64,000 bases of DNA from Norana najaformis (GCA_964023275.1 OZ029919.1:10246202-10310201), one strand, 5' to 3'. Shown: positions 45,121 through 58,170, numbered from the stretch's first letter. A program made the numbers and translations. The notes: generated by a model from the letters alone, not told the origin.

Positions 45121-46360
45121 TGGATACTTACCTACATGTTTAGGTTATATATATCGGATCTAAGGCTGCAAAGCTAGAGTTAGACATTTCAACACATGTG
45201 GAGTCGTCACTCTATATAGAGTCGTTGTTGTCCATGGGTTTAACGACATCTTATGGCAACTAAGGCCGTTGACGTCATATAGAGTCGTGACAAGTTCTCC
45301 GTTTCATCGTGATTCAAACCTCGGATCGTCCCCGATGTGAAAGGCGAAGCATTTGGCAGTTTGCTATAGTTTCATCCCCTATGAAATATAGGCATATTAT
45401 GGAGATGTCATAGATATCCATATGCATATAATATATATATATATGTATGTAAACATATATAGTAAGACTATACTGCTAGATGTGTTTATCTATAACAATA
45501 AGCCTTTGTATTTATTGGACAACGATCGCCATGGCCACTAAGCCCTAACTAGTCTGTACTGAGTTTCACAGAGGTCGGGGCTCTCCTAACAGTAACGTCA
45601 AGGCACAGCAAACACTAATGCATCCTATATGCATATCGAAGACATCAGCTGCCGAACGATAAAGCAGTGGCGTGTGGCCTATGTCATTTGACCCGTTGGA
45701 ACAGTTATAAACAAAACTGTTTGCGACAGGCGACAGTGAACGTGCTTCGAGTACAGATAGACGGTTTATTCCTGCGAGCGTTCTAGCAACGATAGGGTCT
45801 CATCGAAGCAGACGTTACTTTAGCAATATGGTAGAAACAAAGATAGCTGCTGCTTTATGCCATTCGATCGTATGTCTGAAAATTAGGCGATGCGATCGTC
45901 CTCTCAGTCTAATGTAATCATGCAGTATGAAACGTGTTGATGTAAATGTAGGCTTATGCACAATGACGTCTGTATATTTTAGCATATCGCAGTTCTTAGA
46001 GGCCTGGAGCTATTTGAGGAACATACATACGATTCTGCTTCAGATCATACAGTCGACTGCGTTGTTCGCTTGTTAGTTTAGAGTCGATGCTTTAGTCAGT
46101 CCTTCGGGGAAAATAGGCTTCATATGTCGTATTATCAGAAGTTGGTCACAGCTCCTCCAAGACAGTTAAGATAGTCGCCCTAATTGTCAGAATTTACAGC
46201 GATTCGCATTGTTAGTCACAGCAGTGCCACAACTTGACACGACTCTATATAAAGTCACGACTCTATATGCGTTGAAGAGTCGAACTTCAGGTTTGCAGCT
46301 AGTGCTAAGATCCGATATACTGTATGTAACCTAAGCATGTAGCTTAGTATCCGTAATATT
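45121..46360. mobile_element. About 1.24-kb element with imperfect terminal inverted repeats
   Basis: The left end (GGATACTTACCTACATGTTT, then AGGTTATATATATCGGATCT, then a GGCTGCAAAGCT block) is matched in reverse at the right end (46359 leftwards: GGATACTAAGCTACATGCTT, AGGTTACATACAG, ATCGGATCTTAGC, GCTGCAAACC). Both ends then carry CTCTATAT-centred palindromes (45210-45221 and 46240-46266). The interior has no protein-coding frame, so it looks like a non-autonomous DNA transposon. The TIRs are about 20-25% diverged by eye, so it is old. Confidence 0.55.
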
Positions 46361-46401
46361 ATGCAGTAATTTATTTACAGCGATTTCACATTGTAAGTCA
46401 C

Positions 46402-46411
<10 letters not shown>
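46190..46411. repeat. Imperfect direct repeat pair at the right end of the TIR element
   Basis: About 40 bases at 46190-46230 (AATTTACAGCGATTCGCATT, then GTTAGTCACAGCAGTG) recur at 46371-46411 (TATTTACAGCGATTTCACAT, then GTAAGTCACAGTAGTG), bracketing the element's right terminus. Confidence 0.55.
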
Positions 46412-46880
<469 letters not shown>

Positions 46881-47888
46881 TGCAGCCAATAAACACGTAG
46901 GCAAGGATACATAACAACACAATCATTTGTTCATGCGTGCATACAGACAATCTGGGGAGCATTCGACCACATCTATTTCAAAATCATATCCCAAGGTGAG
47001 GTATGTGATTCAACTGACCTTTGCCCTTACCATCCCTGTCCCTGTCGCAGCGATTATGGACTTAGTACGGAGGTAAATGAACACTTAACATGCACCTTTC
47101 AAGTGACAAATTGTTTGCTAGCAGAACACAGGCTTTGTGATCTTTGTGGCCTTCATTCGACATGTTGCGTCTTGCTGCAGACACAGCTGCAATCATTTCA
47201 GTAGAACCAAAGACAACCGTGAATTTATATAGCGCATCTTAAAATTTCTAGCACAGAGGGCGGCTCTTATTAATTTCTCTTGAAGCAACGCAATACAAAT
47301 TTCTTATTACAGTCGATACTCAACTTCAACGAAACGTCACAGTTTTTAAGCAATGAAAAGGTGCATGTTAGATCTCCACAGTAAGAAGACTATGGGCACT
47401 GTTTGTCATCCTTATGGCCACAGAAGTGTCTGGTCCCAACAGACACTTCTTCAAGAAAACAGAAAAGCTGATCGATGGGCTTTTTCGAAGAACACTGGGT
47501 GTGGTCGCCTTTAGTCTCGGGAGAAAGCGTATACGCATAAATGCATCAACGTGCTGGCAATACTGATCGGGACATTCGCCGCCTTCTTCGCTCATCGATT
47601 GAATTCGCGGCTTAAGGCGGATTTCCGGATTCTACGAAGGTGCTGTTTGCCGTCTGTCGAAACCAGTTTCGGTTTCACTAGGGAAAACGAACACGTGAAG
47701 TGCATAGTTTCTTTTGGTAGATTTGTAACCGTCTTGTCCGAAGCGGCAATCGTTCACGGCAATAGAAACTTAGCTACGATAGCAACAGCAATCGGACATT
47801 TGTATAGCGCCTGTTCAATGGAAACTCCCTCAATGCCTTTGTCGGTATGGCACAGTTGAATCGCTGCCTTTTGCCATTGTTGCTCTGT

Positions 47889-47951
47889 GTGTATAGGTGT
47901 GTGTGTAGGTGTGTGTGTGTGTGTGTGTAGGTGTGTGTATGTGTGTGTGTG
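47889..47951. repeat. (GT)n microsatellite
   Basis: GTGTGT with GTAG interruptions. Confidence 0.85.
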
Positions 47952-48486
47952 ACTTCACGACGGTTCGAAGTCCGATCATTGACAACATCAAAAGATCGTC
48001 AATAGTGATACTATGAAAAAAGCGTATGGCTTTAGACCAGGCCCTTGTGATTTATTACTAGACAAATTGTTTCTTTGAGAATGGTTGCCACAGCATTTCT
48101 AAGATCACAGATAAACGCACTGACACAGCTTTGTAGTTCTAGAGCCCAATCAAGGCAAAATCAAGCAGAGACGGACAAAGCGCTCTACTCGACAGAACTC
48201 GGTCAACTAACTGGTTGACTTAATCATTGCGATGGTTGTCTTACTCTGTTGATTGGTTGGCGGTGATACATGAACAGTAGATTCAACGGCAACAATAGAC
48301 GCCGCAGGAACCTCGGTTGGCCGCCCTCGACCGCCACGGAGCTAAAGCAATTGCCGAGCCCTGCCATGATTCATTATCACGCGTAATATATTACCAAAAA
48401 ACGAAGTACCCGCCATCCACGTCTCGCTTCTACCTGCACAGGCATCGACAATGATCAATTGACAGCAGACTCAATCGATGGTCGAA

Positions 48487-49015
48487 AGACACGCAGTCTT
48501 TGACTTTCGTAATTGTATGCAAACGAACGGTTCAATTGTCACAAATTCTAAACGCACGAATCTATCAACGACATTTGTAACTCGAAATTTCGGCTTAGTA
48601 CACGCCTTATCCCTGCTACAGATCTTCGCGCTCTCTCTAAAAAATATTCGCCCTCTTCCTACAATGCATTTGCATCCGCTTATATAGGCCTTTTCCCACC
48701 AAGACAGCTGACTATTACAAACTGGTTTAAACCTGCCTCCATCTATTGCGCAATCGTTGGCTTTCCAAAAACCCGGCAGACACGTCACAACATAGGTTGT
48801 TCCAGCGCCCACTTAATAAAATACTCGTCAGTTACAATTATTGTTGACGTTAGCCGGTCTGCCCGCAGGGCTCTGCCAGCCAATCACACCACTTCCCTCA
48901 CGTATTCGATGTGTGCCAGTCAGAATCTGATCAGCGCGTGCAAAAACAAATCAACCTGATGAGTCATTGAAATTTCCTACAGGAAGCTCGCTTAAAACTT
49001 GGTGACTAAGCAATA
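48487..49015 (-). promoter_or_regulatory. Promoter-like repeat unit A
   Basis: Minus strand order: TGATTGG (CCAAT box, 48886-48880), TAACGTCA (48852-48845, CRE-like), TTGCGCAATAGATGGAGGC, GGTTTAAACCAGTTTG, CTGTCTTGGTGGGAAAAGGC, TATATAAG (48686-48679), ATGCAAAT (octamer-like), GAGCGCGAAGATC and TTACAAATGTCGTTGATAG. About 75-80% similar by eye to unit B over about 530 bases. After the leader no long frame follows. Confidence 0.55.
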
Positions 49016-51214
49016 TTAGACCTACTGTTACAACCACAGAAATTGTACTAAAGTGTCTCTAGCTATTGCCACAGTGCTTATATGCGTTAATGCTGTGAAA
49101 TACGTCGTCACGAGTTCTAGCCACACTCAGTGTATTACACTGGCTCAGAAGAGCACACTCGTGTAGGTACATGAACACGCGTACACACACAGAGGCCTGT
49201 ATATCAACGCCCTTGCAACTCTGTAATTCAGGCCTTAGTGCATTTTAGGTCTACGTACAGGTCGCATCGTGTGCGTCAAGACAATATGCCACTGGCATTG
49301 AAGGTGCAGAGCGATCTGAGGCGCTTGGAGGCATCGTTGACGACGGTAGGATTATTCTACTGTCGTCGTATTCCTCGTCCGACTGCATGCCACTTCCTCC
49401 GGCGCCTTCAATCAAAGCACCCGTCGTCCGGCAGAGGTGCGTCGGTGCTTTGGGATTTCCTGCCGTTGATGAAAAACAGTCGATGGACGCATATAACTGA
49501 GCGGTTGTCCGGTTCTGCTGTTAAACGTCGACGACAAAGCGATCGAATGAAGAAGAGTTTCTGAGAATCTTTGTCCTTTTTATGCGTCAACATGAATTCT
49601 TAGGACGCGCAAAGTGAGTGCCTATTGCCATCATCGCTGAATTTTCGAGTAATGTCTTTAGAGTAGCTTACTTCGAGTTACATATGCCGAGCAATATATA
49701 TTTGGTTGCAACTATTTGAATGTCGTATTTAAGTGTTGTGCTTTGAGTAACGTTTTCATTGAAGCATGATATATTTTCTAAGACGTATTTGAAAGACGTA
49801 GACCGATTTCATATGTATTTATAGTTATGCATCTTATTTTGTGCTTCATGTCGTCACTAACCTATTTCGAGTATTCGGTCATCGTTAAGTTATGTAGCGC
49901 TGAAAAGCCAGCAGTAAAATTCCGAAAAGTCAAGCTTCGTTCAAAATTTGACATAAAAGCAAATCAAATAAGACTTATTTGGGATTTCGAATGTGATTTA
50001 GGATGACAAATATGATGCGCCGTTTATAAATAAAACCTATAATTCATGGCTAATAAGAAAAAAATTAGACTTTGACTTATTTTTATACAGAAGATTAGGT
50101 TAATTCACGAGGAACAACCAACATAAATTCTAACGACAAAGACAAGAAGAACGATATTCAAAACTGCCTTATTACTTAATTGACCTAAATACTGAACACT
50201 TAACAGTTTCAATTATTTATGACGTGCAACATTCAAATGTTAAGGTAACGTAAGGTATTCACTGGTTTATTATATTCAGAGCTAATGAGTATATATATAT
50301 ATATGTTGTAAATGCTTGCATCTTCTATAGCGCTGTTTTAGAACCACTGAAAAGCACTTCTCGCTGGACTAACAGATTTAGAGTTCTAAAAGAACTACAA
50401 TTTCGTCTGTAGTAAACGAATGAGGCTCGTATAGCTGAAGTAGAGCTCGACTAGCAGCCTCGCCGGATACTAGTCACTAATTACTATATGAAGTTTAAGG
50501 AAAGTAAGCCCTAATAATAGCGGTTGTCATTAGTATCGGGAAAGACCAGACAAATATTAGCTAAACAGTTCCATGGCAGCGATTAAAGCCGACCTGATAG
50601 TTTTCGTAAACATGTTTTTCCATTTGGCCATCTAATCCTGGCTGACCAAATAACCTTAACTGACTTTGTAGGCGTAATCTTATGACCAAGCCTGTAACTG
50701 ATCAGCCAAGCGTAAATGACCAACGAAGCACCATTTACCAAGTAAGGCTAACTGACGACGTGACCATTAATACCGTATTAAGATAACTAGCCATCTGAAC
50801 CCAAATGGTCAGCGGTCATCTTCTTGGACTGACCAACCAGCAGTTTGTCAGATGCCATTCCTTTTTACTATTTTAAGTGGGGTTTCTTTATGTCTATCTC
50901 CACTTTTATTCTGATTCCTCTTCCATTATTGAAATAAAAGCAAACAAATTAAAACCGAGGAACGAGATAAACCTGAATTGACTATAAATGGCCGAGCTTT
51001 TAGCACTTTATAGCTGCACTACAGTGTAGCGAGAACACTGCTAAGCTGTCTGGTTATACAGAGCAGTTTTTAGACATGTGTACTTACCGTTAACGACCAG
51101 ACTAATCGCATAGCAAGGAAATTGTCGACCATTTTCTTTAGTAGTTGTTAATGTTCGGACTTCGAACCGTTACGATTTGCCCTATTCGCAGCGTAACGTT
51201 AACTCGAATAAGGA

Positions 51215-51765
51215 CACACAGTCTTTGAATGTCTAAATTATAATTAATTAAAACGTACTTGAATCAGTACTTGATTCGTAACAGTTTCTAGCGGCACTAA
51301 TCTATCAACAACATTTGTAACTGGACCTTTCAACTCAGCATACGCTAGACCTCTCCTACACATCTTCGCGCTTTCTCTACAAAATCGTCGCACTTTTGCT
51401 ATAATGCATTTGCGTCCGCTTATATAGGCCCTTTCCCACCAAGACAGCAGACCAGTACCAATTGGTTTAAACCTGCCTCCCTCTATCGCGCAATCGTGGG
51501 TTTTTCCAAAAGCCCACAGACTCATTATAAAAAAGTCGTTCGAGCGCCAACGTGATAGATCACGCGTCAGCAATAATTACTGTTGACGTCAGCCCACCTG
51601 CTCGCAGGGCTCTGCCAGCCAACCACACCACTCCTCACAACTCGTTCGGTGTGTGTTAGTCAGAATGTGACCAGGGCATGGAAAACAAAGAAATAACCCG
51701 ATGAGTCATGAAAATGTCCTATACAAACGCTCGATTAAAAGTTGCTGACTAAACAGCGCAAAACT
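51215..51765 (-). promoter_or_regulatory. Promoter-like repeat unit B
   Basis: Minus strand: TGGTTGG (51625-51619), TGACGTCA (51601-51594, consensus CRE), GATTGCGCGATAGAGGGAGG, GGTTTAAACCAATTGG, CTGTCTTGGTGGGAAAGGGC, TATATAAG (51426-51419), CGCAAATGCATTATAG, AAAGCGCGAAGATG and TTACAAATGTTGTTGATAG. Same order and spacing as unit A, same strand, 2.7 kb apart. Confidence 0.55.
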
Positions 51766-52014
51766 ATGTTCACAGTGATATTATTGGTAACTCTTCGGCA
51801 CTGTTGGCAGTGTCTTTCTTAAATCAACGGCCAGCAACATTATGCTCGTTTAATAGTTGAATTCTTAAAAGTGGAAACTAACGAACCTAGTAAATGCAAA
51901 GACATGTATGTTTCGACTGCTTTATTCAGGGTAATTAAGTTGAGAGTTAGACGGTACAGGGTACAAAAAATTCAAATATGCCACAGTGTTTCTCTCGATA
52001 GCTGTGTATAACAT

Positions 52015-52045
52015 TAGGCCATACGGTCGCTATAGAAAACCCCCA
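52015..52045 (-). repeat. Fragment of repeat family B head
   Basis: GGCCATACGGTCGCTATAGAA matches the head seen at 13.25 kb; nothing else of the repeat is present. Confidence 0.35.
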
Positions 52046-53251
52046 CATGCTTCGCGTAGGCTTTCTTGTTTACTGGGCCCAGGTCGTACTTCCAGAAATG
52101 ATGGTCTTATTGACTTGTTCAGTGTTGGCTTCTTAACATTCAAAGAGCCATCTGACCCGTCTAGAACTGACGACAAGAGAACAGCTGGATTCACCTCGAT
52201 TGTTTGGAGCCTTAGCATGTACATCATTTGTCTCATTGGTCTTCGAGACCATTGACCCAATCAACGGCAGTGGCCTAATATTTCTTACAGAACTTGAACG
52301 TTGTCTCTCCCGAATTTCTGGTAACTCGAGAGAAATAGGTTTTCTAATCAAAGCCTCGCGTTTGCAATCCAACGTATTAACGTTCATTCTGCAGCTCATT
52401 CTACAGCACTTTTCCACTGCCAGATATGGATGAGTTAAGAGGCTCCAGATAGTTTTCTTCTTCCAAGATTGATTTTCCATCGTCTAAAGGTTTCAAGCAC
52501 CTAAGGCGAAGGCAAACAATCTGGATATCTTGGTAGGACCTTATCTAGCTTTGGGATAGAATGAGCTGCAGTCTACAATAACAAAACGCAATGGAAATGC
52601 GATCAAAGTGCCAGAAGAATGTAGCAAAATCCCTTTCGCTTTTTTCGTCTGTTGCCTTATACCAAAGGTCGGCCAAAGTTAGAAGCCAAAAGGCAAACGA
52701 TGGTTTAAATTTATTTAATCCATTTGAAAGAAATTATTAATGTCAGATCGCCCTAAATTTACACCATTTTTATACAGGTGTTACCGGAAAATTTTTCAAC
52801 GTCTACCTACCACTACTCCGCGCCTCAGATTCAGGTGTACTGACATTGCGCGCGTTACAAGTGCTTTAAATAAATAAAAAATAAATGAATTAGCTGCCTC
52901 CAAAGTATGCATCTGATGCCTTTAAATCCGTTAAATCTAGAGATATATGCAAAATATTTAAATACGGTAGACATAAACATACAGTTCTAATAGCTTCAGA
53001 ACATTCAAACCTAGGTCAAACTATTTTGGTTCCATAAAGCCGAACGCGTGTACGATTGGTTACTGTCTTTAGGCTATATTGATTGCCAAGTTTTGCAATG
53101 ATATACACAAGAACGATGTTTCTGTTCTGAGTACAACAAGCCTGCATGTAATCCGTAGTAATGTAATATAAATTCCATTTCGTCGAGTTAACGTTAGTAA
53201 TAAACTTAATAAAGTTAAAGAGTTATTGAAAAATATTTGTACTCTGCGTGA

Positions 53252-55078
53252 CTATTTCCTTGACAGAAGACGATAGTGTATCTTAGTAAGGAGAAGACAG
53301 CTGTTGAAAAGAAAGAAGTTCTCGACAGGTCTCAGGAAGATGCTTAAAACTGTCCAGATGTAGATTCCGAAAACATCTCTTAGCAGTTTATCGCCTCTGA
53401 TCTTGTGCGCAATAAACCGATTAAAAAAAGCTTTTTTGCACCACATGGCTCCGTTGCATATTGCGAGAAACAAGACTATACCTTGGAAGCAAATGATTTT
53501 GGGCGTTGCATCTCTTGCTTGAGGTTCAATTCGGGAGCAGTAAAGTATGAACACGGCCTGTAAATAGGAGATCGTTACTTGGAGACTCGAAACTACGTAC
53601 ACAACTTTGTCATATCTGATCTCTGTAGTTACTTTACTTCTTCCGACTAAAGTCGAGAGTACCAGAAGGTTATAGGCCAGTGAGGCAGATGCTGATAAGA
53701 GGAAAAGATAATCAAATCCAGTAAATGACAGGTCGTGCCGTACTTTAAAATCCCGGCTAAAGTGGTATCCAAGCATTATTGCCAATGTCATGAGCGACAA
53801 GTAGGCACACAAGTAGTAAAACATAAATATGCTAAAAAATGCACTTACAAGTAGTGCAATATTTAAAAGAACAGCAGAAAATATCAAAATATTGATTCTC
53901 GTAGAATACTTAGCATTCAAATCAAACAGAGGAGTAGCCTCCGCCGATGTACATTGGCCACCGCGTGAAATGGCCCCCGAATTTCTTTCTCTTACTGCCA
54001 AGGCAGATCTCCTACTCCGCGTAGACTTATGGCTACTTAAGCCTTCCATTTCAACCTCACAGGGCGTATTAACTGCCGGAACTTGGCAGTGTTTCTTGAG
54101 TGAATTAGAAGTACTGTACATATGTGCAAGGCATTCTACAACGAGAAGCGAGAATTCAATATGAAACGAACGCACTAAAGCAGTTCCCTCGTTATACCAA
54201 GCGAGGTCTGTGTTGTTATTGGTTGCACAGCGCCTGAGTTCTTCCAGTGATGAAGCGTTACTTCTACTGATACAGTCTTTAGCGATAGCATTGAAATATT
54301 CGTCGAAGCTCTTGGAGGCATACTGAACAAAGTTCTCCCATGACTCCTCGGTCAAGACGAAGAACAAGAGACTGACACTGACTGACTGCAGAATCATTAG
54401 ACCATGACGGGAGGCGCACTTGTTTGAAAAGGTTGACAGGTTCAACGTCCAGCAGAAGAACGTCTGAGCCGTGCAATAGACCAGCCTCACTACGTGATAG
54501 GTAATGTGAAACATTTGCCTTGTGAAAAGCTCTTTGCACGTCTCAGAAACAGGGCCGCAGTGTATGGCTACCGATGTGATGTGTATTAAATCGTGAATTC
54601 TTCCAAGGAGACAGAATGTGACGAGTCCGACCAGCGCTGTGCTGTCTCTTTCGGAAGCCGGCATGAAATCCGGAGATCTATGCAGAAATCTATTTCTGAA
54701 CACATACATGTAGATCATCACGATTAGTCCAATCCCCATTATAACCGACAGCGTGAGATTGGCGTCGATCTTTTCACAGGCGTAAGAGGACAGAATGAAA
54801 ACTGCAGAGACGATTGTCATCGTGAAGAAGAACTGAACGGATGAGACGAGACCATTGTAACTGGCGGATTTGACAACACGACTTCGCAAATCGTCGCAGT
54901 CCGTTGTGTCACCTTCCAGCTGCTCGTCATTCGCTTCTCCGAATGTGAATGGTATTCTGCACCAGCGCAAGGCTTTGGCGCAATTTCTGATCACGTCCAT
55001 GTTCAACGGCGAAGAGACACCACGGAACGAATACGAAGCTGAGCAGGGAAACTGTGCTCCGTTTAGCAATAGCTGCAT
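53252..55078 (-). CDS. Otopetrin-family proton channel, single exon, 608 residues
   Basis: An uninterrupted frame encodes a polytopic membrane protein with about 12 hydrophobic segments (roughly 77-98, 108-127, 147-170, 188-212, 226-244, 304-322, 395-415, 418-440, 454-477, 491-513, 527-546, 570-600), the otopetrin number, in two halves joined by a polar loop (323-392). Family-like landmarks: SRHGLMIL (223-230, cf. ARFGLMH), FHIEFSLL (305-312, cf. TIEYSLI after the extracellular loop) and a C-terminal ENFFLFNSCLL (586-596, cf. FFRFHS). Otopetrins are Zn-sensitive proton channels for acid sensing and pH responses. ATG 55078 gives a 76-residue cytosolic N-terminus; Met27 (55000) is an alternative. 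Similarity was judged by eye; orthology to a particular OTOP is not claimed. A minus-strand AATAAA lies at 52715-52710. Confidence 0.75.
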   Translation of the reverse strand: MQLLLNGAQFPCSASYSFRGVSSPLNMDVIRNCAKALRWCRIPFTFGEANDEQLEGDTTDCDDLRSRVVKSASYNGLVSSVQFFFTMTIVSAVFILSSYACEKIDANLTLSVIMGIGLIVMIYMYVFRNRFLHRSPDFMPASERDSTALVGLVTFCLLGRIHDLIHITSVAIHCGPVSETCKELFTRQMFHITYHVVRLVYCTAQTFFCWTLNLSTFSNKCASRHGLMILQSVSVSLLFFVLTEESWENFVQYASKSFDEYFNAIAKDCISRSNASSLEELRRCATNNNTDLAWYNEGTALVRSFHIEFSLLVVECLAHMYSTSNSLKKHCQVPAVNTPCEVEMEGLSSHKSTRSRRSALAVRERNSGAISRGGQCTSAEATPLFDLNAKYSTRINILIFSAVLLNIALLVSAFFSIFMFYYLCAYLSLMTLAIMLGYHFSRDFKVRHDLSFTGFDYLFLLSASASLAYNLLVLSTLVGRSKVTTEIRYDKVVYVVSSLQVTISYLQAVFILYCSRIEPQARDATPKIICFQGIVLFLAICNGAMWCKKAFFNRFIAHKIRGDKLLRDVFGIYIWTVLSIFLRPVENFFLFNSCLLLTKIHYRLLSRK

Positions 55079-55778
55079 CCTTATACGATTCGTAAAGTCA
55101 ATTTTCCTGCCTTTTAATGAGAGATCTCATTATTATAATTGATGCAGGCTGAATAACATTTGCCATACGTGTTTAGCTTTCTATTTGGGTTGTTTTGGCC
55201 TCATCCAAGTAATTAGTATCCAAACGCTCACTTTCCCCATTTCCTTAAACTTCAATTGACTGACTGTAAATTGATCAACCACTCAGACGTTTGGAAACCG
55301 GGCTGCTGGATGTTCAGTGTCATATGTAATAGCAACTGTGACAATATATTCTATAGGGCCTTTTAAGAACTGTATAGCCAACATCATCATCAACAACAAT
55401 AACATCATCATTATCATTACTCCAGTAGAATTGTCTCTCATTTTACATCAAATGGAAGGTTCAATTATACCTTCAATATGGCATTCAATAATTTCACGGA
55501 CTATAGCGAATGCTGCATATATAAGCTGAACCTGTATGATCAATATAAGCTGATATTTAACAACCAAAATCATATAAAAGTCTTGAGCTACAATCTAAAG
55601 CGTCAAATGAACAGGTATTCTTCATATGTTAGACAAATTCATCCATACCGTTGTTTCGCTGTCTCTATCTAGATATCCAATCGCATACAGGCCTAACTGC
55701 GTCGAGTCTCGATTACATAATTAGCAGCGTCTTAGAAGTTAGGCTATCACATTCACGTGGAATATTACTCTGTAATAT

Positions 55779-55887
55779 GATTATGATGATGGTGACGATA
55801 ACAATGATGATTTAATAGTACTAGAACACTACATCTACTACTACTCTCTACTCCTCTTACTATTACCATTACCATTACCATTATCAT

Positions 55888-55931
<44 letters not shown>

Positions 55932-56053
55932 TTACTACTACTACTACTACTACTACCACTACTACTACTACTACTACTACTGCTACTGCTGCTGCTGATG
56001 CTACTCCTACACTACTACTACTACTACTACTAATAATAATAATAATAATAATA
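55779..56053. repeat. (TAC)n/(CTA)n and (AAT)n trinucleotide array
   Basis: Long ACT/CTA runs with TGC and ATT variants, ending in AAT units. Confidence 0.85.
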
Positions 56054-56654
56054 TTTGGATGAGACGTAGCCGTTCCAAATACTAATTACTGTCTTCGAAC
56101 AAATTTGTTCACCACTCGAGGGATTATACCTACCTCGGGTAAAAAATAATAATAATAACAGTAATAATAATTTTTACATGTCCGGCTACGTCAAAGCAGA
56201 CGTGAAGCATATAGGGGCTCCCGAGTGCATGGCTTATACTGTTAATGCATTGGCGACGTATAATGGTTATTAAAACTGACGTGTACACGTATGCTTCGTG
56301 CATATTAGAATCTTTGCCAATCATTGACATCTCATTAACTTCAGGCGACATCATATAAATCGTTTCTGCAGATAGAGCTTAATATAGCTTGGCAGAACTT
56401 GACGAACTGAAGCTGCAACACTGTTTTTGTCTGAGTGCTGGTGAGGTCCACAATTCGCATAGTCCATGTATCTGGCAGAAAGAGACACCCTGTTTGACAA
56501 TTATGTTATAAAGCAATTTATATACATGTATGTCAGAAGGATATTCATGGCCCACATCGAATGCTGGTAAACCTTGCTTTAATTATATGACTTTAATACT
56601 ATATGACTGTAATGAGGGTAATAATCCGACATATAAGTTTCAATGGATCGACTG

Positions 56655-56712
56655 TTAGGCCTAATTATTGTAATGTAACGTGTAGGCCTATATGCCTATA
56701 GGCCTATGGAAG
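56655..56712. repeat. Cluster of the palindrome TAGGCCTA
   Basis: Four copies of AGGCCTA or GCCTATAGGC arrangement within 60 bases, denser than elsewhere in the window. Confidence 0.5.
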
Positions 56713-57709
56713 GCCGCTATAATATTAAGGTTATCGTCTGCTGGTGACAGGCTATAAAATGTGGACGGAGTCCTTACAGACAAAAACGTTGCACATTGCG
56801 GCCTGTATGCCAAGTCATTTAGAGCTGCCTTTTATGGAAATCGGATAAAAGATTTTTCTGCGGGTAAAAATGTTCTGTAGAGCGAGATTATGATTTATGC
56901 CTAGACCCGACTCGAACTCGTTCATCTTTGTAGCGTAGACAAAACACCATTTGTACGCTGCTGCATTTTATTTCGCGGTTGAAACCTCAGCCGAAGGACA
57001 TTTTGTCACCAGTTCGAAGCAGTTTATTTCACAAAGAAGCTTTTGTATTTAAGTATTTGTAGATATATCATAGGCTTTTTTTGTAGATCTAGGCACTGTA
57101 GTTCTAAGGCCCTTCTCAACCGGGGCCGTCATGGCTACGTAATCACGGTTATGTTTTTCATTTTATCCGTTATATTTATGGAATTTTCTGCACGCTTTAG
57201 CACCGGCTGTCAATTTTCTGATGTCACTCGATCTGTTTCGAATTAGGAACTCGTCTTTTCCAACTAATTTTATCAGCCTGGGGCTGGTTTATGTCTGTCA
57301 GACTTCTTGTGCCTCAACTTGGCCTAAAGAACTATGAGAATGCGCTGTGGCTTCACTAACATCAACCGTCCGATGATTTCGTTGTAACTGTAATCATTTT
57401 GTAATTGTAATCATGAATTTGTATAGCGCCGCTTCAAAGAAACTAATCAGAGGCGCGCTCTCTTGGCTAGCCTTAATTATGTTAAATGTCGTTAAAAACA
57501 AAACACTCATCCGTTACTAAGCAATCCTCAGATAATTAGAAGAGTCACCAGTGGCAAGCTAGCACACAAACACGCAAAGCCCTACCAACAGATTTCCAAC
57601 TAGAGTTAAAAGACGACAGCATGCTAGGGGTTCCTGTAGCACGTAACATCGATGGTGAGGAACGACGATAGGTGTTGTGATCCGCCGCCGATGGTCACGG
57701 TTGTCTTAC

Positions 57710-58150
57710 CCACACTCCAGCAGTCCCTCCCCCGTAGATGGAAGTCAAGCGGCGTCCGGATATCCCATCAACCGACAGATATGCGCAGGACAAGCATTCG
57801 TCGCCCGGGGGCCGGTAGGTAGTTGAATCATTCCGGGGCTGACGGTCGGTGACACTCCGAGGACTCTCTTCGCCCTTCCTCCATCGATTCCAAGATTTCC
57901 TAGCGTAGAGGGCGTCCGCAGGTCTGTAGGTCTGAGGCTTGACTATCCATGTGAAATCGTGTTCCCTTCTATAGATGGAACATTTAAATCTCGGTAGGTC
58001 ACGATAGCATTCAATAAAAACCGTCCGAAACGCAGTAAATTCGTGTGGAAAACGAAAAATAATTTCGACACTCAGCCTCGGCAAATTCCATACTGGCAGA
58101 ATTATGAAGCAAATTTCATGTTTAGACAATTTAATCCATAAAAATGACAT
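57710..58150 (-). CDS. Candidate first coding exon of an unidentified gene
   Basis: From ATG 58150 the minus strand is open for 147 codons and ends in phase 0 at GTGTGG|GTAAGA. It begins MSFLWIKLSKHEICFIILP; the second half is polar and coding-like (FTWIVKPQTYRPADALYARK, then SWNRWRKGEESPRSV, then TTYRPPGDECLSC). A GC-rich block with ATGCGCA (NRF1-like half site) and GCGGCCAT lies at 58171-58190, just upstream, as at TATA-less promoters. No downstream exon is identified and no family is recognised. A LINE or chance frame remains possible. Confidence 0.35.
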
Positions 58151-58170
58151 AAAGATAGCCAACGATCAAT

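Larger units (their letters stand above)
55079..57709. other. Intergenic stretch upstream of the otopetrin gene
   Basis: Apart from the trinucleotide array (55779-56053) and a GGCCTA-rich patch (56655-56712), I see no coding motif. The otopetrin promoter should lie just above 55078; no TATA box is obvious. Bases 57411-57465 contain a LINE-type tail (TTTGTATAGCGCCGCTTC). Confidence 0.5.

Noticed and set aside
49238-49564. 108-codon plus-strand frame between promoter-like units
   Set aside because: No family resemblance and no promoter or splice evidence on that strand.
48471-51573. Similar minus-strand peptides in promoter-like units A and B (e.g. CAIDGGRFKP and CAIEGGRFKP) as a conserved protein
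   Set aside because: The frames run straight through the CCAAT and TATA landmarks, so similarity reflects nucleotide conservation; unit C does not keep the frame.
48487-51765. Units A and B as the two LTRs of one retroelement
   Set aside because: No gag/pol-like sequence between them, no clear primer-binding or polypurine site seen, no defined TG...CA ends, and a third unit with unrelated flanks. Not excluded, only unsupported.
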